A stretch of DNA of 64,000 nucleotides, taken from NCBI GenBank assembly GCA_021234155.1, contig JAJEKV010000073.1, positions 1 to 64,000 of the forward strand. The letters run 5' to 3'. The notes beneath the pieces are model-generated. The model saw nothing but the letters and a program-made list of their open reading frames with translations. It made no database searches and was not told the DNA's origin. Made by a program: the position numbers and the translations under genes. This stretch comes from Isoetes taiwanensis (Eukaryota > Streptophyta > Lycopodiopsida > Isoetales > Isoetaceae). Of the stretch, positions 13,736 through 26,514 are shown one piece after another. Numbering within the stretch: position 1 is the first letter of the stretch; every line of letters begins with the position of its first letter.

Positions 13736-16700
13736 CTGCAAATGCAACCTCAAAACTTGAGATGCATTGCTCTCGCAAAAATGATAACTATGCAAAGGTG
13801 CCATTTTGTTATAAATTGGGCATGCACATAGAATACACACCGGCATGTGCATGATTCTAATGTCCAAATCAATTGTAAACACAAACACATATCCAAATGC
13901 ATTCCAATGTAGCTTTAACACTTGGAGAGTTGCACATTCCTTCCATAATAGCAGGCGGCAAATAAAAGTTGCAAGAATAATCACATCGCCTAAACACAGC
14001 TAGTACAGACTGCCATAAGGATCTTGCATCATAAATAATATGATGAAACACAAACTCATGATTTGGCAAAGTAAGAAATACAATCATAACAGAAGTTTCA
14101 TGAAGTAAAAAACAAAAGATGGTGGACACATATCTAAGGGCTGAGCTAATAGCAAAGAGCGGGATAGTTGGGAGGCCAAACAAAATATACAGAAAAAAAA
14201 GGATGCACCATCAAGTAAAACCTTACAATATCTTCATCTTCATCCGTGACAAATTTAGGCAACAGCTTCTGACGTAAAATGCGAATCAAGCTCCAGAAAT
14301 GCGTGGCTCATACAGAGAAAAGTTCACTTGGTATATCTGAGAGATATCACCAACTGCTATTGAAGAAAACTTCTGCAATAGTGTAGCTTCAAAAAAGTCT
14401 TGCAGACAAATAAACAGACAATGTCAATGCAAGTTACGTCCCTTGAACAAAAAAACAAAATAGAGTGCGTCTACTCTTTTGAGTACCAAAGTTTTGAACG
14501 TCTGATAGCATGTGGGTCGATCTTTGAGTCTACAAGATTGACTCATGAAAGGAACAAAATTGGCTAAAGAAGCCTTCCAGCTAACAATCTTCTCTTTGAA
14601 AAAATAAAAAGATAATGGGTGGTACCAAAAACCTCTCCTCTATGAGCCGTCTCTGCAGTGCCTCTCAATGTTAATACCACCAGAATGCATTGGAAAAGAC
14701 CTTGCCACAACTGCATATGCTGAGCAATCGTGGCAAGCATGCTGAGGATAAGCCAGATCCATGAAAATTTCAAACGGATAAGCCAAAGCCATGAGATTGC
14801 AAAACCACAAATCATAGCCCCAAAAAGCAAAAAGCAGGAACTATACCACCAAAAAGCAAAAAGCCCACTTTCCAACTGCGGGAGGTACAAAAGTTATTGA
14901 CAGATGAAATAGCCTTGAGCTTAACAGAAACATGCACAATAAATAAAATCCAAATATAACGAGCACCTTGGGAGCATAAATCAAACTACAAAGATTACAT
15001 CCTTTAATTTATAAGAGAATGGTCTCCATGTATATCTATAAGGGAAATGAGGCAGGATTATAAAGGCATAACCAGATGGCCATCCAAATAATGGCTCATC
15101 TCGTTTGAAAAAGCTCCATTTGGTTGTATCTTTATTAACAAATTTACGAGCTTGGAGTTTCATAGAGATGCTTTAACCTCATGATTTATAATCTTTGGAG
15201 CAATGAATAGGACTTAGACGAGTAGACCTACCTCAGGGAAAAGGTAACCAGCCTCAAGTTTTGTTAAGTTGGAATTCCTCTGAACTTTGGTGGTATACAC
15301 TGCAAGTAAAGATACCCATTTGGGACTTAGCATGCTGCATTAACGAAAACTTCTTATAGGTGAACATTGTGAAAACAAGGGATGATGCAAAACAAGGTAT
15401 TAAACTGCTGTCTTTCAAACCGCAGCCATAGATTTGCGAAAAACGACCTTACCAGTTTTCTCCAATGTGGTAGACAACTCTTTGGCCAATCTAGGAAACC
15501 GGGGATTGATATGGTGGTGCTCGGGGGAGCGGTTCATGCAAGAAGCATCCAGAGTCAATATTAGTGATTAGTTTTGTCAAGGGTAGTCAAGGTTCTAAGT
15601 TATGCTTTTAAATTATGATGTTTAGGCTAAGGTTGATATTACATTTCTTAAAGCAATAAACCATTGGATATCTCATTTAAAATATAAGCATGGCTGATAA
15701 CGGGTCGCGAACCCGTTAAGCCAAGGGAGATTTCATCTTGTAAAAGGCCGGAACTAATTCGAATCCCTGCTATTAGCGGATATTTGCCTTTTTGGAAGAT
15801 ATTTCTGACTAAACAAAAGGTTTTCCGGAAATAGATTGATCTGCGTCTATAAAATGAGAATTATTAGAGTCTTCGGTTGAGTCTTTAGCAGAGTTTCCTG
15901 CTTTGCCCACAGTCCTAGTCGGTTGAATTAGTATTTGAGCTGAATTGCTGGATGTTTGAGAAAGCCAGATAAACGATTTCTCGCTTTCTTGTTGAGCCTG
16001 AGCCCGGTTGGGTGGAGAGCATAGCCGTGAAGGCTAGAATTTGTAGCTATTTGTGATTATCTTATTCTCTGATCATTGTTTTGTAGTTCAAAAACTTTGT
16101 CTTTGTATCAGGGATGCAACGACAGACTGGAGCTGGAAGTAGAAAAATAAAAAATGTGAAGCCACATGTTTTCTATGGATAGCTTCGAAATGTTTAAAAC
16201 TCCGATAAACCCCCAAATGGTTACCTCCTGAGATGATAAGTTGAAGAAAGGCTGAATAAAGAATACACAGAGGTATCTGGAAGAAGAGCATGAGAGAATG
16301 ATCATTATCAAGAATAAAAATAGCAAGAGATAATATAGTTTTCCCCTGCACAGATCCCTTTTGCAGCAAAGGGTGCAATTTTATGAAGTATCTGATTGAG
16401 TAATTATCAGCACGACAGAGGCATTGGACATTCCCAAATGGAGCTCCCACTTCTGTGCTTGACCAACAATGCAGAAGGGCAGCTAATATATGTGAAGAAA
16501 TGAACGCAACTGCAAAACTATGGTAATACCACTGATGGCGGAGGTCTCCAAAGCTGTAATATCTCCCATTGCCTTCTACTCTGCTGGATCTTCAAAGCAT
16601 TATGTTTGACCTAGAACGCTGCTGCCTAATCCATAAAAATTGACCAAAAATGGGAATATTGTTAAACAGAACACAACGATTGTAGACAAATCCAAAACTG

Positions 16701-16770
16701 CGCATGACAAGACCACCTGCACATGTATTACAACATTAATTCACTGATCCATTTGAATATATCTATCTAA
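13736..16770. other. Degenerate intergenic DNA with possible exon remnants
   Basis: No gene can be called. On the minus strand at about 14235-14310 a stretch reads ILRQKLLPKFVTDEDEDI followed by a GTAAGG donor-like site. At 13885-13950 another reads PPAIMEGMCNSPSVKATLEC. These could be exon remnants of one unknown gene. The stretch at 15700-16080 has a CTATAAAATG TATA-like box followed by a long GT-rich part and could be a decayed solo LTR, but I cannot define its ends. Confidence 0.3.
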
Positions 16771-18585
16771 CTATATATAAAATTATGTTTAGCGGAAATA
16801 TTTTTGGAATTATCTATATTTTCCGGGATGCGTTTCCGGCGAGTGAGATGCGGGAAAAATTGACGCCTGTTATGCGTGGGGGGTGAATTGCACGTGGTTG
16901 GGGAAAAGCCATGCTCATGTTAGCCCGGAGGAGAGCGGAGCGGGAAGCAAGAGGTCTCCGGCGGTAAGAAGTAATTTCGCAGGGAAAATTTTTAAGCGGG
17001 TTGAATGGATAAGATTTCGTAGGGAAAATTTTTAAGCCGGATGTTTTAAACGTGGTTGAATGGATTTGCAGGCATGGACGGGGCAGAACAGAGTAGGGTT
17101 GAGAGTTGTGGCTTGGCAGTCGCTGATGAATCTTTGGGTAATGGTTCGATTTCCTTTCTATGGATTTAAATCGTGAGGAATAGTAATTAGTTTTTTTTTT
17201 TTTAAATTAGAACTGATTAGGAGTGATTAAGGGGATAGAATATGCGCCCAGGATATTTTGAAGGCTCTGGCGCTAAAGCTCCTTCGATATTTCCGAGTTG
17301 CTCTATAAACGAGGTACTCTTTATTCTTTTCCCCTTGCTGAGTTCGATTTGAAGCTTCAATTTAAAGTTTGTTTGATTCCCCCACTAGCACCGAAAGCAA
17401 GCGGTTTTGATTCAAGGTCGATTTTGGCATGCTTCTTGCCGGGGGTGTCACATCCAGCCCTAGCTAACGTTTATGGAGCTTAACATTTTGTAAATGCTCC
17501 ATCCAGTCCTAAGACGTCTCGGTTCGGTGCTCCAAAGCGCCGTTAGATACTATTGGTTGAATTACTTTGTCACGGTGCAAACCAAGACCCCGCCCTATTC
17601 CAATGGTCGAGCAAATCACAAAATGAAATTGGTATGGATTGTCCACAGAAGAATCTTCAATGGGCCTATGTACCATATGGAATTTGTATGTAATTAAAAA
17701 TTTATCTGAAGACGATGGACTCTGGTGGCAATGCTCTATCAATAGCCCTGTTGGGGTTTACAACAGTGACATGAATTTTTTGTTTGGCGTTGGCCCCAAA
17801 TCTCCATTCCTTTCCTGGGATTCAATTTGGGTCGGGATTAAGAATACATGAGTGACATGAATTTTTTGTTTGGCGTTGGCCCCAAATCTCCATTCCTTTC
17901 CTGAGATTCAATTTGGGTCTGCGGGATTAAGAATACATGGTTATAAGCGCGAGAACCAATTTTTGGAAATCCATGGAAGGCTGTATGAGCGAAGCTGGGC
18001 GGAATTTGGAAGGATGTAGCTTAGTTTTCGCCCTTTGATTAAAAGCATCACAGACATTACAAACCTAGGTTCACCAGAAAGTGCAGAAAAAGAGGACTAA
18101 GTATCAAAACAAATTTTGAGCACCAACATGGAAGAAGTTAACGTCAATGCTTCTCTTAAAAGCAACAAAATCATAGGTAGTCTATACTCTTCATTACTGG
18201 TGTTTGGAAAAGGAAACAAGTTTACCTGGTTTTTATTCTGCAAGGTCGTCTGGAAGAAGTTACGGACATAATTGCAACGGATAAGGAATGTGCTTGCATG
18301 ATCTTGCAGACCTTACCTTGAGAGAAAATCAGCAGCCAGACTTCGTTGGATAAGGTTAATCTGATCAATGAATTACAAATTCGGACTCGTGAATTCACAC
18401 CGGCTTGGTAAAGAGAATGGGCCGCCAGGTGAGAAGGATGAATTGGGTAAATTTTCTCTACTATTCTCGAGAGGTAAAAGGTAACTATAGGATTATCTAT
18501 AAGTACAGAGAGTGATGTAGAGCATTCTTTACTCTGGCGAATCTGAAGCGAAGCAACTTTTGGTAATTAGATTTTGAGATTCCAG
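16771..18585. other. Intergenic, no gene recognised
   Basis: The stretch holds a G-rich segment (16820-17130) with a short ATG frame at 17074 that ends after about 31 codons, and the 86-bp tandem duplication listed separately. No domain is visible. Confidence 0.4.
17765..17939 (+). repeat. 86-bp tandem duplication
   Basis: The unit starting AGTGACATGAATTTTTTG occurs at 17765-17850 and again at 17851-17939. The copies differ by one substitution (TGGGATT/TGAGATT) and a 3-bp insertion (GTCGGG/GTCTGCGGG). They are a recent local duplication. Confidence 0.95.
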
Positions 18586-18757
18586 GTGCACCGCAGAATG
18601 CAGGAGCCAAGGAATGTAGTGGAAAGGGTTGAGCAGAGCCAACAAATCTCCGAGGAGATTTGTAATGTTGTAAATGCCTTGCAAATTCAATCTCTAAAGT
18701 TTTTGAAACAGAATGTAGTGCAGATTGAAGATGAAGCAAGAAAGGCTAGTAATACCG
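18586..18757 (+). pseudogene. Exon-like piece coding a helical segment
   Basis: A 172-bp stretch lies between an acceptor-like TTCCAG and a donor-like GTATGA and is open in one frame. Its product (VERVEQSQQISEEIC, ALQIQSLKFLKQNVVQIEDE) is rich in Gln, Glu, Val and Leu with heptad-like spacing, as in a coiled coil. I do not recognise the family. The frame at 18898-19125 could be a following exon but has no clear splice sites. It may be a remnant of a host gene or chance. Confidence 0.3.
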
Positions 18758-20229
18758 GTATGATATTCTACTAGATATATTTAATTTGTCAAATGACAAG
18801 TGATTTTTGGCTTTATAGTAAGGAGGTCGTGTTATGGGTTAGATTGACTTGAAAAGGGTTACAGGAGACATAGTAGAAGACGCCAAAGAATGTACACATG
18901 ATGTTCCTCAAGAAAGATCGATTCTTTGGTGAGACAACAAAGATAGCAGAAATTGTCGTGTGGAGTGGTTCTATAGACGTCTTTGATTTTGCTGAAGAGA
19001 ATGAAGTGCAGCTTGGAGAAAACATGATCTTACTTTTGAAGGCTAAACAAGAATGGTTGATAATAAGTCTATTGCAGTTAAAAAGTGAGCAGCGAAAGTG
19101 CACCAGGGTATTAAAGAGTGGCTAAAATTCGCCAAATGGCTATTTTTTTAGACCTTTAGTCAAAGTTTGTGGCTAAAGTTAATAAAGATCATTTTTTCAA
19201 AAAAAAAAAAAATAATTTAGCCATTCCAAAAGGGAAAATTTTTTGGATACCTAGAGTTTAGCCAGGATTGGCTACATCATGGCATACTAAATCGCCTTCT
19301 TTGAAGTTGATTAGATGCACCCTGATTAATTCAAATAGCCATATTGAATCCATTCAGGGACCTCTTTAATTTAGGAATCGTCATTAGCTATATCGACCAT
19401 GCTTTGATGGATATTGAATTTGAATCTATAAGCCGTTTAGGTTAAAGATTATGAAGAATGTTACGTAGTGAGCATTTTATGCTCTAAGTAATAGTGTTTT
19501 ATTCTTGCAATTGAAGGGCTCTATGCACCAAGTTAGCCATTTAGATGCATTTGACCCCGACATAAATACCTGTGTTCCCTCAAATGGTATTATTTGCTCC
19601 TTATGAATTGTACTTTGAATCTTTGTTATTGTCTTGTAATGGAAGCATATTGAATCAATTATCATTCATGTGGAAAGGAATGCTCAGAATTTGAGGTTAA
19701 ATAATTGCACTTTAGCCACCAACCACGAAAAATTCGCCAATATAAGAATTTCATATCATATAAATTTTACATTTTAGCCAAGTGAGAAGATAATTAAAGG
19801 TTTTATTTTATCAAATTTCGCCTAATAAAAATTTATGAACTTTTATTTTCAATAAGTTTAGCCAACCTTAATTTGAATAGAAAAACATTTAGGACCCTTA
19901 AAATTTACCCTGAAAGTGCACAGGCAACCTTTTTTAATATCAAAGTGCTTCTTTCAGGATATCCTAGCTTTAGCTATCTGTTGGACTGTTCATTTTGCAC
20001 AACAAAAGATGGTGCATGTGTGTCAAGTTGTATCGGCGCAGAAAATCAGATCTGCTCAAAAGGGTTGATAAGTCAAGATGTACCGTGCTGCAGCAAAATT
20101 TTCCAACCATTAAAAATATCAGACCATGGAACACAAAGGAGCTCAAACATTGGGTTTCCAGAAGAAAAATAGCATCTTCTCAAGGCATTGCAATGCGTTT
20201 ATATAATTTATCATCACTGGAGGAAATTT

Positions 20230-20930
20230 TGGACAAATGTTTGGAATCATATTCCAATTGGTATACTAGGATTGAAGTATTTTATTATGTCAGGAAGCTT
20301 CTTCGAGAAGGGTCAAGGGGCTTGCAGAGAATCAACAAGTCTTAGCATTTGAATGATCCAAATCAAAGAGTTGCTTACGAGGCTCTGCTAACACTGGCAG
20401 AACTTTTTTTGGTTGTTGAGCTCACTCTTGAATCGTCATTACAAACTGTTGTTCCACGTATTTTCCCGTGTTTGAAATGTTCCAGGGATTCTGTTAGGAC
20501 GTTGAGCAAATCTGTGTTGGCAATTCTAGAAGAGATGTATGGGTTTCAGCCATTGTTACCAGCACTATTACGTTCACTTCATGAGCTGCATCCTCCACGT
20601 GCAAAAGTGATAATCTTGGACTTTGCCACAGCTGCATATGTTAAATCATCAACTAAGGGACATTATGCTCTTTCAACCAAGCTTCTTCATCTTTGGTTAG
20701 CAAAACTTGCTCCTCTCGAATGGAAAAGATTCAAAATTGAAAGAGGCTGCAATTAAGAGTATTTTGGTTATCTTAACATGCATAGGGCCGTCTCCAGTAT
20801 TCAATTCACTTCTTGGGTCGTCTTTAGTCGCTTCTTGGGTTGTCTTTAGATGAAAAGCATAACATTCATAAACTCCTACGGTAGGTCTAATTCCAAGGAA
20901 AAAATAGAGATATCCAACAGAGTCTGGAAA
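20230..20930 (+). pseudogene. CLASP: CLASP pseudogene, part of a TOG domain
   Basis: The translation follows the last TOG region of plant CLASP, a microtubule plus-end and lattice-binding protein of the cell cortex. Visible blocks are NWYTRIEVFYYVRKLLREGS (20259-20320), HLNDPNQRVAYEALLTLAEL (20346-20405), LLPALLRSLHELHPPRAKV (20553-20610) and LLHLWLAKLAPLEWKRF (20683-20733). An in-frame TAG at 20343 and a missing stretch of about nine residues lie between the first two blocks. A one-base shift near 20735 moves the continuation AAIKSILVILTCIGPSPVFN into another frame. It is non-functional. No intron is evident across the stretch, so it may be one large exon or a retrocopy. Confidence 0.82.
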
Positions 20931-20960
20931 ACATTTTCTTCAACGACTCAAAAAGATCGA

Positions 20961-22740
20961 ATCATTTGCCATTAGATGGTTATGAGATCCTTTCCTTCTT
21001 CCACCATCAATCAAGAACTGCAAGTAGGAAAAAGAAGAGGCTAGAAAAGTAGCCAGGTTTCTAGTGCGCATCCCCTCATCACTGTGTTCTATATTTTAGA
21101 AGACATTGATTTGCTTAAAAAAAAAAAAAGGGGGAAAAATCGAGAAAGGGCCACATAAATTGACAAAATAGAAATCGAGATTTTTTGGCTCGTAGCTCAA
21201 GGAACACAATGCAGGTTTGAAGCCATGGCTGCTATGCTCCTACCATAGTTCTACCAAAATTCCTGAACCAGCCAATTGTTAAACAAAGACGGCAAAGATA
21301 ATCAAATTTATTAGCGGTAGACCGGTTTAACAAGATTGGGGAGTTTCTTGAGACAAAAATTGTTCCGAGTTATGTGGAATAAGGGCAACTATGGCAATTT
21401 TTTCTCACTTGACACTTAAAGATACCTAGGGTGGTTTGTCACTACAAGGAAAGCTATGTTTTGCTTTTTTGCATATCAAATTCGATCAAAATGCCTTGAT
21501 GCAGAAAAGCTATTATGTGACAAGTTCACAAGTGAAGTTATACCTTCGTGGATGAATGTAGATATTGTAGCTCTTGGCATCGACCTTTGCAAAAGCTTTC
21601 AAACATTTTATATCTATGTATTACCTTATATTATTGGATGAAGGCAACAAACACAACCAAAATATTGACCTATTGACCTCAAAGAATGTTGCATCAACTC
21701 CAAAGGAAGAGGGTACACTATTTCTTTCCTGTAGTAGCTGATTTTGCTTGATATTGCTCCTTCTAAGTTGTCAGCCTAATTTGCATTTGGATTAGGATCA
21801 TTTGCTGAGTGCAAAATGGGTATGAAATTCATGCTATACAATCTAACGATTCTATTAGCAAAGAAGTTAGTAAATTTGTAAACATATCGTGATCAGGTAA
21901 TACTAAAGAATAAAAGCCATTATAATAAGTGCATGGGAAATGCACTTATAGGATTTGACTATGTCAATTCTATAAAAGACTCATGCCATAGTTCCAAGCG
22001 TATCTCGCAATGATTGCATCGTTCACCTCATAATGGTTGCATTATTCATGTTTTAGATTGTGCAAACCTCCACAAAAGCACAAATTTTCCTTCATGGCAC
22101 TGTCATTAATGGATGATAGTCCATGCACATTGCATGATAAAACATGGGGGTAGCAAAATAATGCTTTAATGATATTATTGGTTCAAATCATGTTTCTTTG
22201 CTATATATGCAGTCATGTATCATGTAACAGGGGACAAAATAGATGAAAAACTATCAACATACATAATACATGAATAACATGCATTTTGTATCACCATGCT
22301 TTCGTAGTTTCTTTCTTGCCCACAGCATATTGTCTAAGTGCAACATATAAGTCTCCCCTAGCACTGTACTTTCATCAAATTAACTTTGCAAAGAGTGCGA
22401 TTCTTTTTCATTCCGACGCAATGTGCACGATCTTCATAAGCAACCCTCACACAAATATTGGATCTCTCATTAGAGCAAAAAGAGTAGTCGTGAGTTTCTC
22501 TTTTACATGAGAGGTTGTTCAATCTGAATGCTCAGCGAGGACTTACGTTCGTAAGTTGAATTTACATATTCCACAAATTCCATTCTCATAGGTCGAATTG
22601 AATTGCCTTTCACAAAGGAAACCAACATTAAATCTTTATTTCAAGCTTGAGCACTTGACAAAGTATAATTCCTAAAACTCCCAGGGTTGCACAAGGGGCC
22701 GGCTCCGCCGGCGCTAAATTCTTGTATTATGTAAATAAAT
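20961..22740. other. Intergenic, nothing recognised
   Basis: AT-rich DNA with short frames only and no repeat shared with the rest of the window. The expected third exon of the MYB gene (rest of the R3 repeat) was looked for on the minus strand here and not found. Confidence 0.5.
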
Positions 22741-22750
22741 GTTCTTGTAC

Positions 22751-22880
22751 TTGTTTCCAAAAAGAGTTTGAAGCTCCACAATAAGCTGTTCTTCCTGGAT
22801 TGTGGAATTATCCCTTTTGAGATCAGGTCTCAAGTAATTCAGCCATCGAAGCCTGCAACTCTTACCACAACGTTGAAGTC
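22751..22880 (-). CDS. R2R3-MYB transcription factor, exon 2 only
   Basis: On the minus strand a TTTCAG acceptor is followed by exactly 130 bp without a stop, then a GTACAAG donor. The product contains [20 protein letters not shown] and ends LQTLFGN, the end of the R2 repeat and start of the R3 repeat of plant R2R3-MYB DNA-binding domains. The 130-bp length and both splice phases are those of exon 2 in most plant R2R3-MYB genes. Exon 1 would lie to the right, beyond the nested transposons (22899-44854), and exon 3 to the left; I find neither. It is either a live gene with a very long intron 1 or an orphan exon. Asn-Ser-Thr at the start of R3 departs from the usual Gly-Asn-Phe. Confidence 0.85.
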
Positions 22881-22898
22881 CTGAAATCGAAGGGAAGT

Positions 22899-23122
22899 TG
22901 CTATATGCTAAGGACGTGGAGTCCAAAGATGGCTTTTAGTCCAAAGAGGGCCTTTAGTCCAAAAGGGGGCTTATGGTCCAAAGAGGGCTTTGGTCCAAAG
23001 ATGGACCAAAGGGGCGTGCATGCTATATAGTAGCTCGGGGGAGAGCTCTGGGGCGGCTACGTTCTAGCTGAGAGCTCGTGGTTGGGTGGTGAGATAGCAT
23101 GCCACGTCAAGTGTCTATTTTA
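22899..23122 (+). repeat. Element E 5' LTR
   Basis: Starts TGCTATATGC and ends TCTATTTTA. Repeated GTCCAAAG motifs fill its first 120 bp (GGAGTCCAAAGATGG, TTAGTCCAAAGAGGG and similar). Identical to 44631-44854 but for two substitutions. Confidence 0.9.
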
Positions 23123-23123
23123 G

Positions 23124-23135
23124 TGGTATTAGAGC
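23124..23135 (+). promoter_or_regulatory. Element E primer-binding site
   Basis: TGGTATTAGAGC lies one base after the LTR and differs at one base from TGGTATCAGAGC, the usual plant site for initiator methionine tRNA. Confidence 0.8.
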
Positions 23136-25002
23136 GTTAGGTTTCGATGGGTGTTCCATTAGAGATGGGATTGGTGCTTACACAAGTAACTCCAAGCAAG
23201 GCATACTCATGGTTGTTCTGTTGTGGATTTTGTGGATCCCGACTTGTGTTTGGCAACGAGTATGAATTCTAGTATGGCTAAGCTATGCTTTGTAGCTGGG
23301 TTCTGGACTTGGCAAGCATAGAGCTATGCATGTAAGATAATGAGGTTTTTGTCTTAAAGTACTTAAAATATGTCCCTTGGTTTATGACCTTGTGGCGATA
23401 TTCTTAAAAAGGCAATAATCTTAAGGAATGTGTGTGGATGTTAATGGTATAGATAAGTTAGACGACACACTCTAGAACAAGTATATGCCATGAAAATTAC
23501 CTCATGACATAAAGGAAACAGTTACGCGTTATGAATAAAGGCGAGAAACGATTGTCCACAAAGGGGAGCCTCTATTGGGTTTTTTTTTAAAAGAAAGAAC
23601 AAAAGAAAACTAGCAAAAAGGCACGCCAGGGGCCGTTGCCGAGTTATGCAATATAATGAAGGCTTTTAAATGATGTTCTTGCATTTTAGGTATCATTAGT
23701 TGTTTTATGTCAATGAACTAGTGCCATGTGAGCTTTTGGTGAGTCCGTGCCCAATTTCCTTGGCATTTCTAATTTTGTAGTCCGTTGATATAAAAATTGA
23801 CAGATCCAACGGTAGAATGTTATGCCTGTTACCTTATCTAAAGATGCCCTGCTTTGTCTAGTTGTTCTCAAATAGCTCAATCATTTGTATGTTCCCTAGG
23901 ACAAAATTGAAGCAAGTTATTCTCTGTGCTGTTGAAATTCCCAAGTTAGTTCTTTATCTCAATATAATAGGAAAAGAAGCATGGCATAACTTCCTTAATG
24001 TACTTTGTGTAGAATGGCAAGGCACATTTTGAGATCGAGGGCAGGGAGATAGATGTCTAACATATAGGAAGAAAAAAAAATGGGACATTTCCCATGCTAC
24101 TGATAAAGTTTGAAAGTCCATACCTTGATAGTACGAAACCAGCTGGTTTCAGTGTTCCAAGAGTAAATCGTGAACTCGCTCTAGCAAAATTAGTGCCTCT
24201 TCCATGTGCCACGTATGACAATCTAATTTATAAAGCAAAGCATCGCTTTATGTACTTGTGTGCTAACAAATGTTGAATGTATGCAAGCCCTAAACATGAA
24301 AAAGTTATTGCAGGCCTTTCATAAAGCAGCAGTATAGAAATCATATAGTGTGCAGTATAGAAATCACATAGTGTGCAGTGCAGGCACTTTCCCCCGAGCT
24401 TTGAGCAAAAAATAGCAAAAATAAAGTAACATGCTAAGTTGTAATCTACATGTGGTCGAAACTAAACGTGGAAGGAGTCAATTGCGATGTATGTGCTGCC
24501 ATGTTCTTACTTGTTGAATTCTCTTGTAGATTTAACTAGTGCTTGTAAAATACACTTGCATATGCAAAATGGCCTATGTGCTGGTGCAAGGTATGAGCAT
24601 GGTGCAAGACATTCTACATCCTTCGTTCTTGCAGGACATGCATTTGCACAAGTATTTGCTCCCAATGTTGTGCACTTAAAACGATATGCAAAGCAAAATT
24701 TATCTTGCCCACATGCAAAAGATATCTTGCACTTCAAGCACCTCAAGCATACATTTTTTTTTTTTTTTTTTGTTTCATCTTAAGCTGCGGGAATTTCTAG
24801 TGGTCAAGATTTAAAATCCTACCTCCAAGAGGAGAGTACGTAAAATACTACCTATCTACCTTCTCAAAGGACGTTGATAATTTATCAAACAAGTGCAAAA
24901 CAATGTATATTAAAAAGATATTTAGAAGTCAAAGCTTAAAACTTAGGACAACAGCAACCTATTTGCAAGGGGCAAGTGGTGCCTCACAAATGCCTGGATT
25001 TC
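23136..25002. other. Element E 5' non-coding region, no gag seen
   Basis: No open frame of gag type is visible. It holds a 23-bp tandem repeat at 24330-24375 (CAGTATAGAAATCAYATAGTGTG twice) and an 18-base T run at 24754-24771. The T run could be the poly(A) tail of a minus-strand retrocopy that includes the LRR fragment to its right. Confidence 0.4.
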
Positions 25003-26514
25003 CTACAAACGAAGATGCAGCAAATTTGGAGGCGGTATTTGTCCTGAGAAGTCATTATATGAAAGGTTAGATCCTTCAGCTCCAAAATTTGAACTGGAAT
25101 ATTGCCTGATAGATGGTTGTGAGCAAGGTCTACACCTTGCAACTTCAAGTGATAGTCCAAGAGAAAGAGGAATTGAACACGGAAAGCATATTTGATCGAG
25201 ATCCGGACTAATCAAGCTACCGCAATTGCATATACTCAATGGGAAGTGAGGAGAATGAATTGTTTCCAATCTTAATACCTTCAAGGAACCATTGAGATTT
25301 GCTATCCCTGCAGGAATTGATCCCATTAATCTGTTTCCTGTAAGATCTGTTTTTGCAGCGTTGGAAAAAAGCTTTTAAATTGAGAAAGGGCAGGAAGTGA
25401 TCCGTATAGCTATTTATTGGAAATATTTAATGACCCTATTGAATTTTCAAGGATCTGGACTGGTAGAGACCCTGTAAATGCATTATCTGATACATCTACA
25501 TAATTATCTCCATCTAAAGGAAATGGTATCAAGCTTATGTTGTCTGTGGTGCCCTGTAGTTTGTTGAATTGTAAATCTAGAGTATTCAAAAGTCTTAGGC
25601 GACTGAGATCTGGCAGGGTAGAAACAAGGGCATTACGAGACAGATTCAGCTTCTGAAGAACTGTCATGTTGCCAATCCAAGCAGGGATTTGGCCTGTAAG
25701 TTTATTACTAGAAAGATCAAGGGAGTTTATGCTGATAGAGGACAGATGTTCAGGAGTAGGAAATTCCTGCAGCTGGTTACCAGTATGTTCATGATGGTTA
25801 TAATCAAGGTAGAAATTTACCAGCTGAGGATGGAGACTGGAATACTTGAACTGAGGCTGTTTCCAGACAAATCAATGCTTTTCAAATGCTGGAACTTGCC
25901 TATGGAATTTGGAGTTGGACCTGTAAGCCTCCATTGTTGCATTTGACTGCTAAGATCAAGCTCTTGAAGAAATTAGAGGTCAACCTGCCTTGCGCTTGAA
26001 AACATCCACCTGAGAAAATCCAGCAAAGCTGTTGCCCAAGAGATGAACAATAATAAGCTGACCCCGATTCTCATCTTCCCAACTTACGCATATAACGGAA
26101 ATGGCTGGATTCTTTGAAGAAAAACGGATTTTTGCTTGCACAAAAGTGTTTAAATAGGCAACTGGAACCCACAAAAAGAAGCATCCTGGCCTGGGAAAGC
26201 GTGGACATGAATAGAGGATGCGGATTTACCTGCCGAGAAGATTAATTCGATGCTATTATAAAAGCACCAAGTTGAATAAGAGATGTTGGGATTAAGACAG
26301 AGATAAGCCAAAAAAAAATAGCGCTCCAACCAAATGCTCCGCCATGTACCTTCGCCATATACCTTCGCCATGCATCTGAAGGAGAGGAAATAAGAAAGAT
26401 GTAGACCGGAGCATTGTTAGAGTGGAAAGAGAGGTGCGAGGAAAAGGCAAGAGTCGCATGCAAATTTTCAGTTTTTCTAATTTCGAGGACCGTCCTTCGG
26501 TATCTCCGTGTCAA
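25003..26514 (-). pseudogene. Leucine-rich-repeat receptor-like protein pseudogene
   Basis: On the minus strand a signal-peptide-like start (MAKVHGGAFGWSAIFFWLIS, about 26290-26365) is followed by a broken N-terminal cap. A run of plant extracellular leucine-rich repeats follows: LKSIDLSGNSLSSSIP (about 25860), INSLDLSSNKLTGQIP, LQKLNLSRNALVSTLPDL, LNTLDLQFNKLQGTT, VDVSDNAFTGSLP and, near 25040, LSYNDFSGQIP. This repeat type occurs in receptor-like proteins and kinases of the plasma membrane. Frameshifts and stops separate the blocks. No kinase or membrane segment is seen. It lies within element E in the same orientation as the BRUTUS-type fragment. Confidence 0.85.

Noticed and set aside
13869-14183. 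Minus-strand frame as a membrane protein
   Set aside because: Hydrophobic composition is what AT-rich DNA gives; no start, splice sites or family pattern.
14564-14890. Minus-strand 108-codon hydrophobic frame
   Set aside because: Trp/Leu/Phe-rich shadow of AT-rich DNA without any recognisable membrane protein pattern.
16088-16450. Minus-strand frame with GSVQGKTIL and a weak likeness to DEAD-box helicases
   Set aside because: No helicase motif (DEAD, SAT, HRIGR) can be read, and the likeness is limited to a few residues.
24487-24783. Cys-rich frames on both strands as a zinc-binding or small secreted protein
   Set aside because: Cysteines follow from repeated TTGCA motifs; no spacing pattern of a known Cys-rich family, and the other strand is equally open.
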